Source of the DNA: Sphingobium lactosutens
GTDB taxonomy: Bacteria > Pseudomonadota > Alphaproteobacteria > Sphingomonadales > Sphingomonadaceae
Reading direction: 5' to 3'
Assembly (NCBI RefSeq): GCF_013393185.1
Contig: NZ_QJQX01000054.1
Span: 372,001-436,000, forward strand
DNA length: 64,000 bases
This document shows, piece after piece, positions 8,321 through 15,980 of this stretch. The position numbers were made by a program, and so were the translations under genes. How positions within the stretch are numbered: position 1 is the first letter of the stretch; the number at the start of each line of letters is the position of its first letter. Under the pieces are notes generated by a model that was not told the origin of the DNA, made no database searches, and saw only the letters and a program-made list of their open reading frames with translations.

Positions 8321-9109
8321 TCAGATATTCTGGTTGACGTACTGGAGCATTTCGTCAGTCGCCTTGATCATCTTCGAATTGACCTCATAGGCGCGCTGGG
8401 TCTCGATCATGTCGACCAGTTCCTCGACGATGTTGACGTTCGACGTTTCCAGATAGCCCGACCGGATGAGGCCTCGGCCTTCCAGCCCCGCGACGCCGAC
8501 CTGCGGCGTGCCGCTGGCGGCGCTTTCGGTCAGCAGATTGCCGCCGATGGAGGTCAGGCCTGCCGGGTTCATGAAGCTCGCCAGTTCGATCTGGCCCAGC
8601 TGGCTGGGTTCGCTTTCGCCCTGCAAGGTCGCGGAAACGGTGCCGTCATTGCCGACGGTGACGGATGTCGCACCCTGCGGCACGGTGATCTGCGGGATCA
8701 GCGGCAGGCCGTCGCTGGTTACGACGGTGCCCTCCGCGGTGACGCTGAAATTGCCGGCGCGGGTATAGGCGATGGAGCCGTCGGGCTGTTGCACCTGGAA
8801 ATAGCCCGATCCCTCGATCGCCATGTCCAGCGCATTGTTGGTCTGATTGAGCGTGCCTTGGGTGTTGATCTTGCTGGTGCCCTGGAGCGCAACGCCCGAA
8901 CCCAAGTTTAGGCCGTTGGCGAACTTGTTCTCGCTGTCCGAATTGGCGCCTGCCTGAATGATCTGCTGATAGGCCAGCGTCTCGAAATCGGCGCGGTCCT
9001 TCTTGAAACCGGTGGTGTTGACGTTCGCCAGATTGTTGGCGATCACGCGCATCTTCGTGTTCTGCGCGTCAAGGCCGGTGCGGGCGACATGAAGGGCGGC
9101 GTTGCTCAT
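8321..9109 (-). CDS. flgG: Distal rod protein FlgG
   Basis: 262 residues, the standard FlgG length. The N terminus (ARTGLDAQNTKMRVIANNLA, then NVNTTGFK) and C terminus (VNIVEELVDMIETQRAYEVN ... DEMLQYVNQNI) are the rod/hook family signatures, with the FlgG-specific spacing. It forms the distal rod passing through the P and L rings. A 93-base gap to flgF contains a sigma54 promoter, so flgG and the genes after it can be transcribed separately from flgBCDEF. Confidence 0.96.
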   Translation of the reverse strand: MSNAALHVARTGLDAQNTKMRVIANNLANVNTTGFKKDRADFETLAYQQIIQAGANSDSENKFANGLNLGSGVALQGTSKINTQGTLNQTNNALDMAIEGSGYFQVQQPDGSIAYTRAGNFSVTAEGTVVTSDGLPLIPQITVPQGATSVTVGNDGTVSATLQGESEPSQLGQIELASFMNPAGLTSIGGNLLTESAASGTPQVGVAGLEGRGLIRSGYLETSNVNIVEELVDMIETQRAYEVNSKMIKATDEMLQYVNQNI

Positions 9110-9158
9110 CGTTCAATCTCCGTGCGGCTTCCCAAGGGGAGGCTCATGCGCTCATCAC

Positions 9159-9174
9159 AGCAAGATGCGTGCCA
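9159..9174 (-). promoter_or_regulatory. sigma54 promoter internal to the flg operon, in front of flgG
   Basis: Minus-strand TGGCACGCATCTTGCT fits the RpoN consensus TGGCACG-N4-TTGC[A/T] exactly. It lies about 50 bases upstream of the flgG start, in a 93-base gap that is unusually long for this operon. Confidence 0.85.
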
Positions 9175-9202
9175 GAATTAACCCCAAAATTAACCAAGGC
9201 CT

Positions 9203-9946
9203 TTAGCTGTCGAGGCGCATCAGCGACGCGCCGCCGTCGTCCAGCTGCTTGGCGGTATCGATCATCTTGACCTGGGTTTCCCAGGCGCGGCTCGCCTCGA
9301 TCATCTGGATCAGCGCCTGGGTCGAATTGACGTTCGATCCTTCCAGCGATCCCGACGTGACGCTTGCCAGGGGATCGGACGGCAGCGCGCCGCCGTTCAC
9401 TTCTCGGAACAGCCCGTCCGTACCTTTGGCGATACTGGAGCCTACGGCATTGACCAGCTTCAGCTTGTCGACCTGCGCTGGGTTGGCGGGATCGCCGCCC
9501 TGCGGCACGCCCCAGATGCTGCCGTCCTTGGCGATGGAGATGCTGTCCATCTGCGGCAAGGTGATCGGGCCGCCTTCGCCCAACACGGCAAGGCCGTCGC
9601 CGGTGGTCAGCAGGCCGCTGTCGGTGACGCGCAGGTCTCCGCGGCGCGTATAGGCTTCGCTGCCGTCGGCGCCCTGAACGGCGAGCAGGGCATCGCCGTT
9701 CATCGCCACGTCCAGCGGATTGCCGGTAGATGTGACCGCGCCTTGCGCCATGTCGGCGGCGATCACCTGTTCCGAAGCCTGGGCACGGGTGTCGAAGGTT
9801 TCGCCCTGGATCCAGCGCGTCTCGGCATTGGCGATCTCGGCGCGAAAGCCGACAGTGTTGACGTTCGCGAGATTGTTCGCGACCGACGCCTGCCGCGCCA
9901 TCGCGCCGCGCATTGCCGTAAGTGCCGTGTTGACGAGCCGGTCCAT
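9203..9946 (-). CDS. flgF: Proximal rod protein FlgF
   Basis: 247 residues, typical FlgF length (~251). It has the rod/hook family N terminus (ARQASVANNLANVNTVGFR) and C terminus (NVNSTQALIQMIEASRAWET). Gene order (after flgE, before flgG) and sequence favour FlgF over FlgG. It forms part of the proximal rod and is exported by the flagellar type III system. 28 bases separate it from the flgE stop. Confidence 0.92.
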   Translation of the reverse strand: MDRLVNTALTAMRGAMARQASVANNLANVNTVGFRAEIANAETRWIQGETFDTRAQASEQVIAADMAQGAVTSTGNPLDVAMNGDALLAVQGADGSEAYTRRGDLRVTDSGLLTTGDGLAVLGEGGPITLPQMDSISIAKDGSIWGVPQGGDPANPAQVDKLKLVNAVGSSIAKGTDGLFREVNGGALPSDPLASVTSGSLEGSNVNSTQALIQMIEASRAWETQVKMIDTAKQLDDGGASLMRLDS

Positions 9947-9974
9947 GGGCTGATCCTTCTATCCCGTCCGAAGC

Positions 9975-10817
9975 TTAGGTGCGCAGGTTGACGATGGTGG
10001 TGGTCAGCGTGTTCGCCGCCTCGATCGCCTTGCTGTTCGCCTGGAAATTGCGCTGCGCGGCGATCAGGTTCACCAGTTCATCGGTGATGTCGACGTTCGA
10101 GCGCTCCAGGAAGCCCGAGTTGACGGCGCCGAACAGACCCTGATTGGCGGTGCCGAGCGTGGGCTGGCCGCTGGCGACGGTGGAGGTCCAGTGGGCGTCG
10201 CCTTCCTGGCGCAGGCCTTCCTGGCTGTTGAAGGACGCCATGGCGACCTGACCCAGATAGACGGTGGTTCCATCGGCATAGACCGCCGAAACCAGCCCTT
10301 CCTTCGATACGCCGACGCTGTTCAGCTGCGCGCCGTTCGCATCGCCGTTCAGCGTGGTCGGGATTTGCAGGTCGGTCAGGTCGGCTGGGGTGGCGCCGGT
10401 GGTGGCGCCGGTCAGGTCGCCGGTCTGGGGATCGACCGGGAAAACCTGGAGGCGCGATCCGGTCGTATCGACGGCATAACGGTCTTCATCGACGGCAATG
10501 GCGCCGTTGCGAGTATAGCTGACGGTGCCGTCCTCACCCTTCACGGTGAAGAAGCCTTCGCCCGTGATCGCGAGGTCCATCGTCTTGTCGGTGCCCTCGA
10601 TCGTGCCCTGCGTGAACTGCTGGGCGACGTCCTGCACGCGCACGCCCTGACCAGCGACCTGATTGGTGGTCTGCATCGGCGCGGCGGCGAAGATGTCGCC
10701 GAACTGCGCCTTGCTCTTCTTGAAGGCGGTCGAGCTGACGTTGGCGACGTTGTTGGAGGTGGTGGCGAGGTCGATCTGGGCGGCTTTCAGGCCCGAGAGG
10801 GAGATGTAGAAGGACAT
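9975..10817 (-). CDS. flgE: Flagellar hook protein FlgE (short form)
   Basis: 280 residues. The N terminus is SFYISLSGLKAAQIDLATTS with NNVANVSSTAFKKSKAQFGD, and the C terminus is ERSNVDITDELVNLIAAQRN. The FlgE-specific F-K-x-S-x-x-x-F-G-D box after the family motif supports FlgE. Enteric FlgE is ~402 residues; the shortening falls in the surface-exposed D2-type region, leaving a hook subunit close to the core domains. It lies after flgD in the canonical order. Confidence 0.92.
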   Translation of the reverse strand: MSFYISLSGLKAAQIDLATTSNNVANVSSTAFKKSKAQFGDIFAAAPMQTTNQVAGQGVRVQDVAQQFTQGTIEGTDKTMDLAITGEGFFTVKGEDGTVSYTRNGAIAVDEDRYAVDTTGSRLQVFPVDPQTGDLTGATTGATPADLTDLQIPTTLNGDANGAQLNSVGVSKEGLVSAVYADGTTVYLGQVAMASFNSQEGLRQEGDAHWTSTVASGQPTLGTANQGLFGAVNSGFLERSNVDITDELVNLIAAQRNFQANSKAIEAANTLTTTIVNLRT

Positions 10818-10859
10818 GGCGTTGCTCCTTGGGTGAAAAGGATCTGTGGGTGAGGGAGA

Positions 10860-11519
10860 TTACATCAGGCTGATCGCGTCGGACGGGCTGTAGCTGCCGA
10901 GCGCGGTGATGAGCTTGGACGAGGAGCCGTCGGCGGGAGACTGAACGGCGGCGATGGTGGCCCAGGTCGCGACCTTGCTGGTGCTGGCGCCGCTGACCTT
11001 CACCTGCAGGGCGGAGGTCGAGATCGTTTCGCCCGCGTCATTCTTGCCGTCCCAGTAGAAGGTGAGGTCGCCGGCCGGCTGTGCGCCCGTATCGATCGAC
11101 TTGACCACATTGCCGGCGGAATCGACCAGGTCGATGGTGGCGCCTTCGGTGGCGGCGGACAGGGTGATCTGCCCCGCATAGGTGCCGCTGGCATCGGGCG
11201 CGGCGATATTGCTCTGGACCAGCATCGACTTGCCGATCCAGCTGGCGGCGTCGCCCAGGCGCGTGCCGGTCAGCTCGCTGGCCATATTCTTCAGAGTCTG
11301 GTTCATTTCCGCGATGCCGGACGAATTGGTGATGGTCGCCATCTGCGACACCATCTGGGCGTTATCGACCGGCTCGAACGGATCCTGATACTGCATCTGC
11401 GCGGTCAGCAGCGTCAGGAAGCTCGACTGGTCCATGGTGGCGCTGCCCGTGCCGACCGTGGCGTTCGGATTATAGACCGAAAGGCCCGCGCTGTCGGTGA
11501 CGGTGGAGGTCGTCGTCAT
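10860..11519 (-). CDS. flgD: Hook-capping protein FlgD
   Basis: 219 residues. The N-terminal FlgD signature SSFLTLLTAQMQYQDPFEPV with DNAQMVSQMATI is clear. The C-terminal half resembles the FlgD Ig/tudor-like domain (LTFYWDGKNDAGETISTSAL). FlgD caps the growing hook and is needed for FlgE polymerisation. It overlaps flgC by 4 bases and is followed by flgE after 42 bases. Confidence 0.95.
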   Translation of the reverse strand: MTTTSTVTDSAGLSVYNPNATVGTGSATMDQSSFLTLLTAQMQYQDPFEPVDNAQMVSQMATITNSSGIAEMNQTLKNMASELTGTRLGDAASWIGKSMLVQSNIAAPDASGTYAGQITLSAATEGATIDLVDSAGNVVKSIDTGAQPAGDLTFYWDGKNDAGETISTSALQVKVSGASTSKVATWATIAAVQSPADGSSSKLITALGSYSPSDAISLM

Positions 11520-11932
11520 TTGCCGATCCTTATGGTTTCGAGCATCAGGGACTTGGCTGTGTTCAAGACCTGAACGTTATTCTGGTACATGCGGGCGGTC
11601 TCGATCATGTCGACCAGCTCGGCATTGCTATCCACGGCCGCTTCCCAGACATCGCCATTGGCGTCGGCCAGCGGGTGGTTGGGGTCGTGGCGCTTGGTCG
11701 GCTCCGCATTGGTGGTGACGACATTCTTGACCTTCACGGTCGATACGCCCGGCGCGTCGGTGACGGATTCGAACACCGGCTTGATCGCCCGATAGGCTTC
11801 GCCCGCGCTGCCCGTGACGTTGCCGGCATTGGCCATGTTGGACGCGGTGGTGTTGAGCCGCACCAGCTGCGCGCTCATGGCGCGGCCAGCGATGTCGAAG
11901 ACGTTCATAGGGTTTGAGCCGCTCATGCTCAT
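11516..11932 (-). CDS. flgC: Proximal rod protein FlgC
   Basis: 138 residues, the standard FlgC length. The N terminus DIAGRAMSAQLVRLNTTASN with MANAGNV and the C terminus ELVDMIETARMYQNNVQVLN are as expected for FlgC. A proximal rod subunit with FlgB. It overlaps both flgB and flgD by 4 bases, so the three are translationally coupled. Confidence 0.96.
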   Translation of the reverse strand: MSMSGSNPMNVFDIAGRAMSAQLVRLNTTASNMANAGNVTGSAGEAYRAIKPVFESVTDAPGVSTVKVKNVVTTNAEPTKRHDPNHPLADANGDVWEAAVDSNAELVDMIETARMYQNNVQVLNTAKSLMLETIRIGK

Positions 11933-12297
11933 TCTCCCTTCAGCGCGCGATTGATGGTGTTGATGCGCCCCTCCAGGAAGGAGAGGGTAGTGCGATATTT
12001 GACCGCATTTTCGGCAAAGAGCGTCTGCTCGGTGCTCAGTTCGACGGTATTGCCGTCGAGGCTGGGTTGCAGCGGTACGCGATAGCCCATCGAGTCATCG
12101 ACGGCCTTGGACACGTCGGTGGCTGAATTGCCGGCCTGGGTCGTGGCTTCCTTGAGCGCGGCTTCGAAATCGATGTCGCGCGCCTTGTACCCCGGCGTCG
12201 AGGCGTTGGCGATATTGGACGCGAGCAGGGACAGGCGCTGCGAGCGAAGCGCCAGCGCCTTTCCATGTATCCCGAACAAATTATCTTCGACCGACAT
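11929..12297 (-). CDS. flgB: Proximal rod protein FlgB
   Basis: 122 residues, slightly below the usual ~130-138. The N-terminal motif ASNIANASTPGYKARDIDFE is diagnostic of FlgB. It contacts FliE and the MS ring at the base of the rod. First gene of the flgBCDEFGHIJKL operon. A sigma54 promoter about 95 bases upstream and two palindromic candidate activator sites further upstream control it. Confidence 0.96.
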   Translation of the reverse strand: MSVEDNLFGIHGKALALRSQRLSLLASNIANASTPGYKARDIDFEAALKEATTQAGNSATDVSKAVDDSMGYRVPLQPSLDGNTVELSTEQTLFAENAVKYRTTLSFLEGRINTINRALKGE

Positions 12298-12389
12298 GCC
12301 TATTCGCTCTCAAAAGGCTCTAAAAGTTTCACATCGCCTGCCGTTATGAAGCCTGATGGCCTCTCCAGCGGGTGATCCAGTCTGTGATC

Positions 12390-12405
12390 AGCAAGAGCCG
12401 TGCCA
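12390..12405 (-). promoter_or_regulatory. sigma54 promoter of the flgB operon
   Basis: Minus-strand TGGCACGGCTCTTGCT matches TGGCACG-N4-TTGC[A/T] exactly. The expected transcription start near 12380 gives an ~80-base leader before flgB. Two palindromes at 12480-12516 sit about 80-110 bases upstream, a normal distance for a sigma54 enhancer. Confidence 0.9.
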
Positions 12406-12470
12406 ATTTGCGTGGGTGACGCATCGGCAGGGCAGGAAATCCCGGAAAATGAAGGCCGAGCGTGGAGGGG

Positions 12471-12516
12471 CGGCAAGGGCGGCAACTTTTTGCCGGCCGG
12501 CGGCAGGGCGTTGCCG
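12471..12516. promoter_or_regulatory. Candidate activator (FlbD-like) binding sites between flgB and the second motA-like gene
   Basis: Two 16-bp palindromes, CGGCAACTTTTTGCCG (12480-12495) and CGGCAGGGCGTTGCCG (12501-12516), have centres 21 bp apart (two helical turns); an extra CGGCAA half-site is at 12471-12476. The first, read on the other strand, differs at only two positions from the palindrome at 23609-23624 near the sigma54 activator gene. By position it is the enhancer of the flgB promoter. It resembles my recollection of the Caulobacter FlbD ftr element. Confidence 0.65.
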
Positions 12517-12548
12517 CATGGCGATGAGATGATGAAGGACTGGCGTTC

Positions 12549-13217
12549 ATGGTCGCGATTTTCAGCCATTTGTTCGATCCGCTGACCCTGCTGGCGATGC
12601 TGGGCGGGATCGCTCTGGTGGCGGCTTTCCAGAATGGGATGGGACCGTTGGGCCGCGCCCTGGTGGCGCTGGACCCCCTCTTTTCCGCCGACCCGTCACG
12701 CGACCGCGATGCTGCTCGTGCAGCGATGCTGAAGATTGATCAGGTGGCGCAATTGCGTGGTCTCGCCTGCACCGACCGGGTGAAGACCGCCAGCCCCTTC
12801 CTGACCGATGCCGCGCGCAAGCTGGCCAATTGCGACACCACCGAAGCCTTCGAGATCTGGACGGTGCAGGAATTAACCGACCGGGCGCAGCGCCACGGCG
12901 CGGTGCACAAGGTTTGGCTGTCGATCGCGGACGCCGCGCCTGCACTGGGCATGGCCGGCACGATCATCGGCTTGGTCGGCATGTTCGCCGCGATGGAGGA
13001 TCCCGCATCGCTCGGGCCGTCCATGGCGCTGGCGCTGCTCACTACTTTCTATGGCGTCGTCATCGCCAACATCATCGCGGCGCCCATCGCCGCGCGTCTC
13101 GCCGACCTGTCCGAACGTGAACTGGCCTGGCAGCGCGAGGCGGCGGACCGGATGCTGGCCATTGCCCGGCGCGAAAATGCGCCGTTGCGGCGCGCCTCGA
13201 TCCGCGAAGTCGCATGA
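12549..13217 (+). CDS. MotA/TolQ/ExbB-type proton channel protein (second stator-like MotA)
   Basis: 222 residues with three likely membrane segments: ~9-30, ~126-149 (SIADAAPALGMAGTIIGLVG) and ~157-182 (MALALLTTFYGVVIANIIAA). The segment with the functional proline and the A-P-A-L-G-M-x-G-T pattern is typical of the MotA/TolQ/ExbB family. It is much shorter than the canonical MotA at 2996 and lacks one N-terminal membrane segment, giving an ExbB-like layout. It overlaps the MotB-like partner by 4 bases. Its place between the flgB promoter and flgA suggests a motility role, but a Tol/Exb-like use cannot be excluded. Confidence 0.8.
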   Translation: MVAIFSHLFDPLTLLAMLGGIALVAAFQNGMGPLGRALVALDPLFSADPSRDRDAARAAMLKIDQVAQLRGLACTDRVKTASPFLTDAARKLANCDTTEAFEIWTVQELTDRAQRHGAVHKVWLSIADAAPALGMAGTIIGLVGMFAAMEDPASLGPSMALALLTTFYGVVIANIIAAPIAARLADLSERELAWQREAADRMLAIARRENAPLRRASIREVA

Positions 13218-13717
13218 CCGCCCCTGCTTCCTCCTCTGCGACCGCCCGGCGAAATCGCTGGGCGGTGAGTTTTGCCGACCTGCTTCTGCTGCTGCTCGCC
13301 TTCTTCGTGCTGCTTCAGGCCAGCGGATCGCGCCGCGATGCGATGTTGGCGCAGGTCAGTCAGCAATTTGGCGGGCGCGCCATGGCGCGGGGCGTGGAAT
13401 TGCGCGCCGCCGACCTGTTCGAGCCGGGCGAGGCATTGCTCAGCGCCGCCGGAAGATCACGGCTTGCAGTCGTCGCGCGAGACTATGCGAAAGGGCCGGG
13501 CGCGGTGGAAATTCGCAGTCGCGGTTCCGATCCGGCGCGCCAGCGCTTCGACCAGTGGGATCTTGCCGCGGCTCGCCTGGGCGCGATCGCTCGCGCGCTT
13601 CAGGCCGATGGAATCGCGCAGGATCGCCTGCTGATCCGTGGCCTCGATCAGGCGGAGGGCAAGTTGGGGCAGGGGCAGATGATCCGGATCGCGCCGGGGC
13701 CGCTTACAGCCAACTGA
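13214..13717 (+). CDS. MotB-like OmpA-domain protein (second stator-like MotB)
   Basis: 167 residues, half the length of the canonical MotB. A short cytoplasmic start leads to one membrane segment (WAVSFADLLLLLLAFFVLLQ) with an aspartate (D22) placed as in MotB. It is followed by a short periplasmic OmpA-like domain. The usual G-H-T-D and N-x-x-L-S-x-x-R-A motifs are replaced by IRSRGSDPARQ and QWDLAAARLGAIARAL, so wall binding may be altered. It pairs with the upstream MotA-like protein. Family membership is fairly sure; role inferred from context. Confidence 0.78.
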   Translation: MTAPASSSATARRNRWAVSFADLLLLLLAFFVLLQASGSRRDAMLAQVSQQFGGRAMARGVELRAADLFEPGEALLSAAGRSRLAVVARDYAKGPGAVEIRSRGSDPARQRFDQWDLAAARLGAIARALQADGIAQDRLLIRGLDQAEGKLGQGQMIRIAPGPLTAN

Positions 13718-13724
13718 CGTCAAC

Positions 13725-13740
13725 TGGCACGAAAATTGCT
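13725..13740 (+). promoter_or_regulatory. sigma54 promoter of flgA-flgM-flgN
   Basis: TGGCACGAAAATTGCT matches the RpoN consensus exactly. The expected transcription start is near 13751, which would leave no leader for an ATG at 13752 and supports the GTG start of flgA at 13794. Confidence 0.88.
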
Positions 13741-13793
13741 GAAATCGCTGCATGATTGTCCGCCCCATTGTCCGCCTTGTCAGGAGACATGCC

Positions 13794-14363
13794 GTGTTTC
13801 GATTTTCGTCCATCCTTCTCGCCATCGGCGCGCTGACCGTGGTTCAGCCTGCGCTGGCGCAGCAGAAATTCGAAAATCTCGACCGCATCGACAGCTTGGT
13901 CGCCATGACCGTGGGCGCCAGCCTGGGCGAACCGGGCGGCCCCGCAGCGCCGGTGGATCGCCGCCTGCGTCTTGCCGCCTGTCCGAACATGCCGACCGTC
14001 GAGGGGCCGATCTTCGGCGCAGCGATGGTGAAGTGCGAGGCGCTGGGCTGGCGCATCCGCGTGCCGCTTGTCGCGGGCGCTGCGGCTGCCGCTTCCGGCC
14101 CGCTGCCGGGCAATGCCGCTGCAAGCCGCTTCACGCGCGCCGCCGCGCCAGTGGCGACCAAGGAAAATGTCGTGCGCAAGGGCGATCCCGTCCAGCTGAT
14201 GGCAGGCAATGCCGCTTTCAGCGTCTCGCGCATGATGGTCGCGGACGAGGATGGCGCCGTCGGCGAGACGATCCGGGTGCGCGAAGACAAGAAAAGCGCG
14301 CCGATTTTCGCGCAGATCGTGGAAATGGGGGTTGTGCGCATTCCCGGATTTAATAGTTTTTGA
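13794..14363 (+). CDS. flgA: Flagella basal body P-ring formation protein FlgA
   Basis: 189 residues from GTG 13794, chosen because AGGAG lies 7 bases upstream and a sigma54 promoter ends at 13740; an in-frame ATG exists at 13752. The protein begins with a Sec signal peptide (FRFSSILLAIGALTVVQPALA). The C-terminal SAF-like domain shows KENVVRKGDPVQLMAGNAAF, followed by VGETIRVREDKKSAPIFAQI, the hallmark of FlgA. It is a periplasmic chaperone for FlgI in P-ring assembly. First gene of flgA-flgM-flgN. Confidence 0.92.
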   Translation: MFRFSSILLAIGALTVVQPALAQQKFENLDRIDSLVAMTVGASLGEPGGPAAPVDRRLRLAACPNMPTVEGPIFGAAMVKCEALGWRIRVPLVAGAAAAASGPLPGNAAASRFTRAAAPVATKENVVRKGDPVQLMAGNAAFSVSRMMVADEDGAVGETIRVREDKKSAPIFAQIVEMGVVRIPGFNSF

Positions 14364-14409
14364 ACTTGTCCGTTATAGGGTTTGAGGGACGAGTGAAGGA
14401 TTTTACCCA

Positions 14410-14688
14410 ATGATCAACTCTGTGGGTCAGAGCATCACCAGCGCGATCGGCGCCAACAGCCTGCGCGAAAGCGGCAAGGCGCGCGCTGCCGGCACCACGA
14501 CGGCCGCCGCTGCGTCCGCATCGCTGGCATCGGCCAGCCCTGCTGCACGCATGGCGTCCGAAGGCGCACCGGTCGACATGGACAAGATCGCCGCCATCAA
14601 GGCTGCGATCGCTTCAGGCAACTACCCGGTCGACGCCGATGCCATTGCCGAGCGCATGATCGCGCTCGACCTGCCGGCAGCGGGTTAA
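14410..14688 (+). CDS. flgM: Anti-sigma28 factor FlgM
   Basis: 92 residues. An Ala/Ser-rich, probably disordered N-terminal half leads to the FlgM C-terminal helix region MDKIAAIKAAIASGNYPVDA with IAERMIALDL, the segment that binds FliA. FlgM holds sigma28 inactive until the hook is complete and FlgM is secreted. Its partner fliA is at 18116, in the next operon. 46 bases after flgA, 11 bases before flgN. Confidence 0.92.
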   Translation: MINSVGQSITSAIGANSLRESGKARAAGTTTAAAASASLASASPAARMASEGAPVDMDKIAAIKAAIASGNYPVDADAIAERMIALDLPAAG

Positions 14689-14699
14689 GGACGGGCCTC

Positions 14700-15008
14700 A
14701 TGCCGCTCAGTCTCGCCGCGCTCGATGATCTGGCCAATGCCTTCGAGGAATTGCGGGGCGTGCTGGGCAGCAATGACCCCGTCGCCATCGAATCGGCCAG
14801 CGCCCGTGTCAGCCACGCCGCTGCGGCGGTGCGTGCGATCGGCGCATGGCGGTCGGACCCTGTTGTGGCCGATCGGCTGAAGGCGATGCTGCCGGTGCTG
14901 GAAAGTGCCCGCGTGCGCGTCAATCTGCTCGCCGATCATGCCAGCCAGCGCCTGTCCATCCTGGCCGCGCATGGCGCGCAAGCCGCGCCGTTGACCTACC
15001 GGCGGTAA
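14700..15008 (+). CDS. flgN: FlgN-like flagellar export chaperone
   Basis: 102 residues, almost entirely helical by composition (LDDLANAFEELRGVLGSNDP ... MLPVLESARVRVNLLADHAS). Position right after flgM and size fit FlgN, the chaperone of FlgK and FlgL; sequence conservation in this family is low, so assignment rests largely on context. It is followed by a strong intrinsic terminator, ending the flgA operon. Confidence 0.72.
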   Translation: MPLSLAALDDLANAFEELRGVLGSNDPVAIESASARVSHAAAAVRAIGAWRSDPVVADRLKAMLPVLESARVRVNLLADHASQRLSILAAHGAQAAPLTYRR

Positions 15009-15030
15009 AATTATTCCTCGTTTATCCTGA

Positions 15031-15055
15031 AACGGCGCCTTCGGGCGCCGTTTTT
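15031..15055 (+). terminator. Rho-independent terminator after flgN
   Basis: CGGCGCC-TTCG-GGCGCCG stem with a UUCG-type tetraloop, followed by TTTTT. It separates flgA-flgM-flgN from the sigma54 promoter of the next operon 45 bases downstream. Confidence 0.9.
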
Positions 15056-15099
15056 CGTCGTGCCCGGCGCATTTTCTTGCGCTCGCGTTAACCAAATCT

Positions 15100-15115
15100 T
15101 GGCACAAGCCTTGCT
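15100..15115 (+). promoter_or_regulatory. sigma54 promoter of lytic transglycosylase-flhA-fliA
   Basis: TGGCACAAGCCTTGCT keeps the TGGCAC and TTGCT blocks with correct spacing (one mismatch, A for G at position 7). It lies ~37 bases before the GTG start at 15153, right after the flgN terminator. It puts flhA and the sigma28 gene fliA under sigma54. Confidence 0.87.
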
Positions 15116-15152
15116 CTAATGTCCTCGCTAGCAAAGTGAGGATTTTGATTTC

Positions 15153-15971
15153 GTGTCGGCATTCGCAGACATTTCGGCAACGTCGGGATCGACCGGCAAT
15201 CGCGTCACCAACGCGATTGCGATGGCGAGCCGTCGCACCGGTGTCGACTTCGGTTATCTGCTGGGGCAGGCGAAGATCGAATCCAGCCTCAATCCCACCG
15301 CGCGCGCGGCAACTTCGTCCGCCACCGGCCTCTATCAGTTCATCGACCAGAGCTGGCTCGCCGTCGTCGACAAGCATGGCAGCGAATATGGCCTTGGCTG
15401 GGCGTCGGACGCGATCGGCCGGGGCAGCAATGGCCGCTATTATGTCGCCGACCCCGAATTGCGCCAGCAGATACTGGACCTGCGCAAGCATCCCGAAACG
15501 GCGTCCGTCATGGCGGCCGAACATGCCGCCGACAACAAGGCCTATCTGGAATCGAAGCTGGGCCGCGAGGCCGAGCCGGTCGACCTTTACCTGGCCCATT
15601 TCCTGGGCGTGGGCGGCGCGTCCAAATTCCTTTCGGTGCATGACCGCGCGCCCGATGCGACCGCCGCGTCGATGTTCCCGTCAGCGGCGCGCGCCAACCG
15701 CTCCATCTTCTACGATCGCTCCGGCAATGCCCGCAGCTTCGCCGAAATTCGCGATCGCTTCGCCGCCAAGCTTCAGAAAAGCTCCGACAGTCTTGGCGGC
15801 CCCACCCAATATGCGGACGCGTCGTTGCCGACCGGTGCCAAGACCGTCCAGCCCGCCGACTATGTGCGGATCGAAACCCAGCGCCTCGCGCAGCAGCCTG
15901 ACATCATGGTCAAGCCGCAGCCGCAGACGGCGCGCCTCGCCTATCTCATGCTTGCCACCCTCGGAAGGTAA
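15153..15971 (+). CDS. Flagellum-associated lytic transglycosylase (SLT domain)
   Basis: 272 residues from GTG 15153 (GAGGA 10 bases upstream; no ATG start available). An SLT-like domain lies in the first ~100 residues: catalytic Glu in GYLLGQAKIESSLNP, and ATSSATGLYQFIDQSWL. No clear signal peptide, so it is probably exported by the flagellar apparatus. It cleaves peptidoglycan glycan strands and would make the hole for the rod, supplying the hydrolase domain missing from FlgJ (6176-6505). Operon leader before flhA (9-base gap). Confidence 0.85.
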   Translation: MSAFADISATSGSTGNRVTNAIAMASRRTGVDFGYLLGQAKIESSLNPTARAATSSATGLYQFIDQSWLAVVDKHGSEYGLGWASDAIGRGSNGRYYVADPELRQQILDLRKHPETASVMAAEHAADNKAYLESKLGREAEPVDLYLAHFLGVGGASKFLSVHDRAPDATAASMFPSAARANRSIFYDRSGNARSFAEIRDRFAAKLQKSSDSLGGPTQYADASLPTGAKTVQPADYVRIETQRLAQQPDIMVKPQPQTARLAYLMLATLGR

Positions 15972-15980
15972 CGGCCGATC

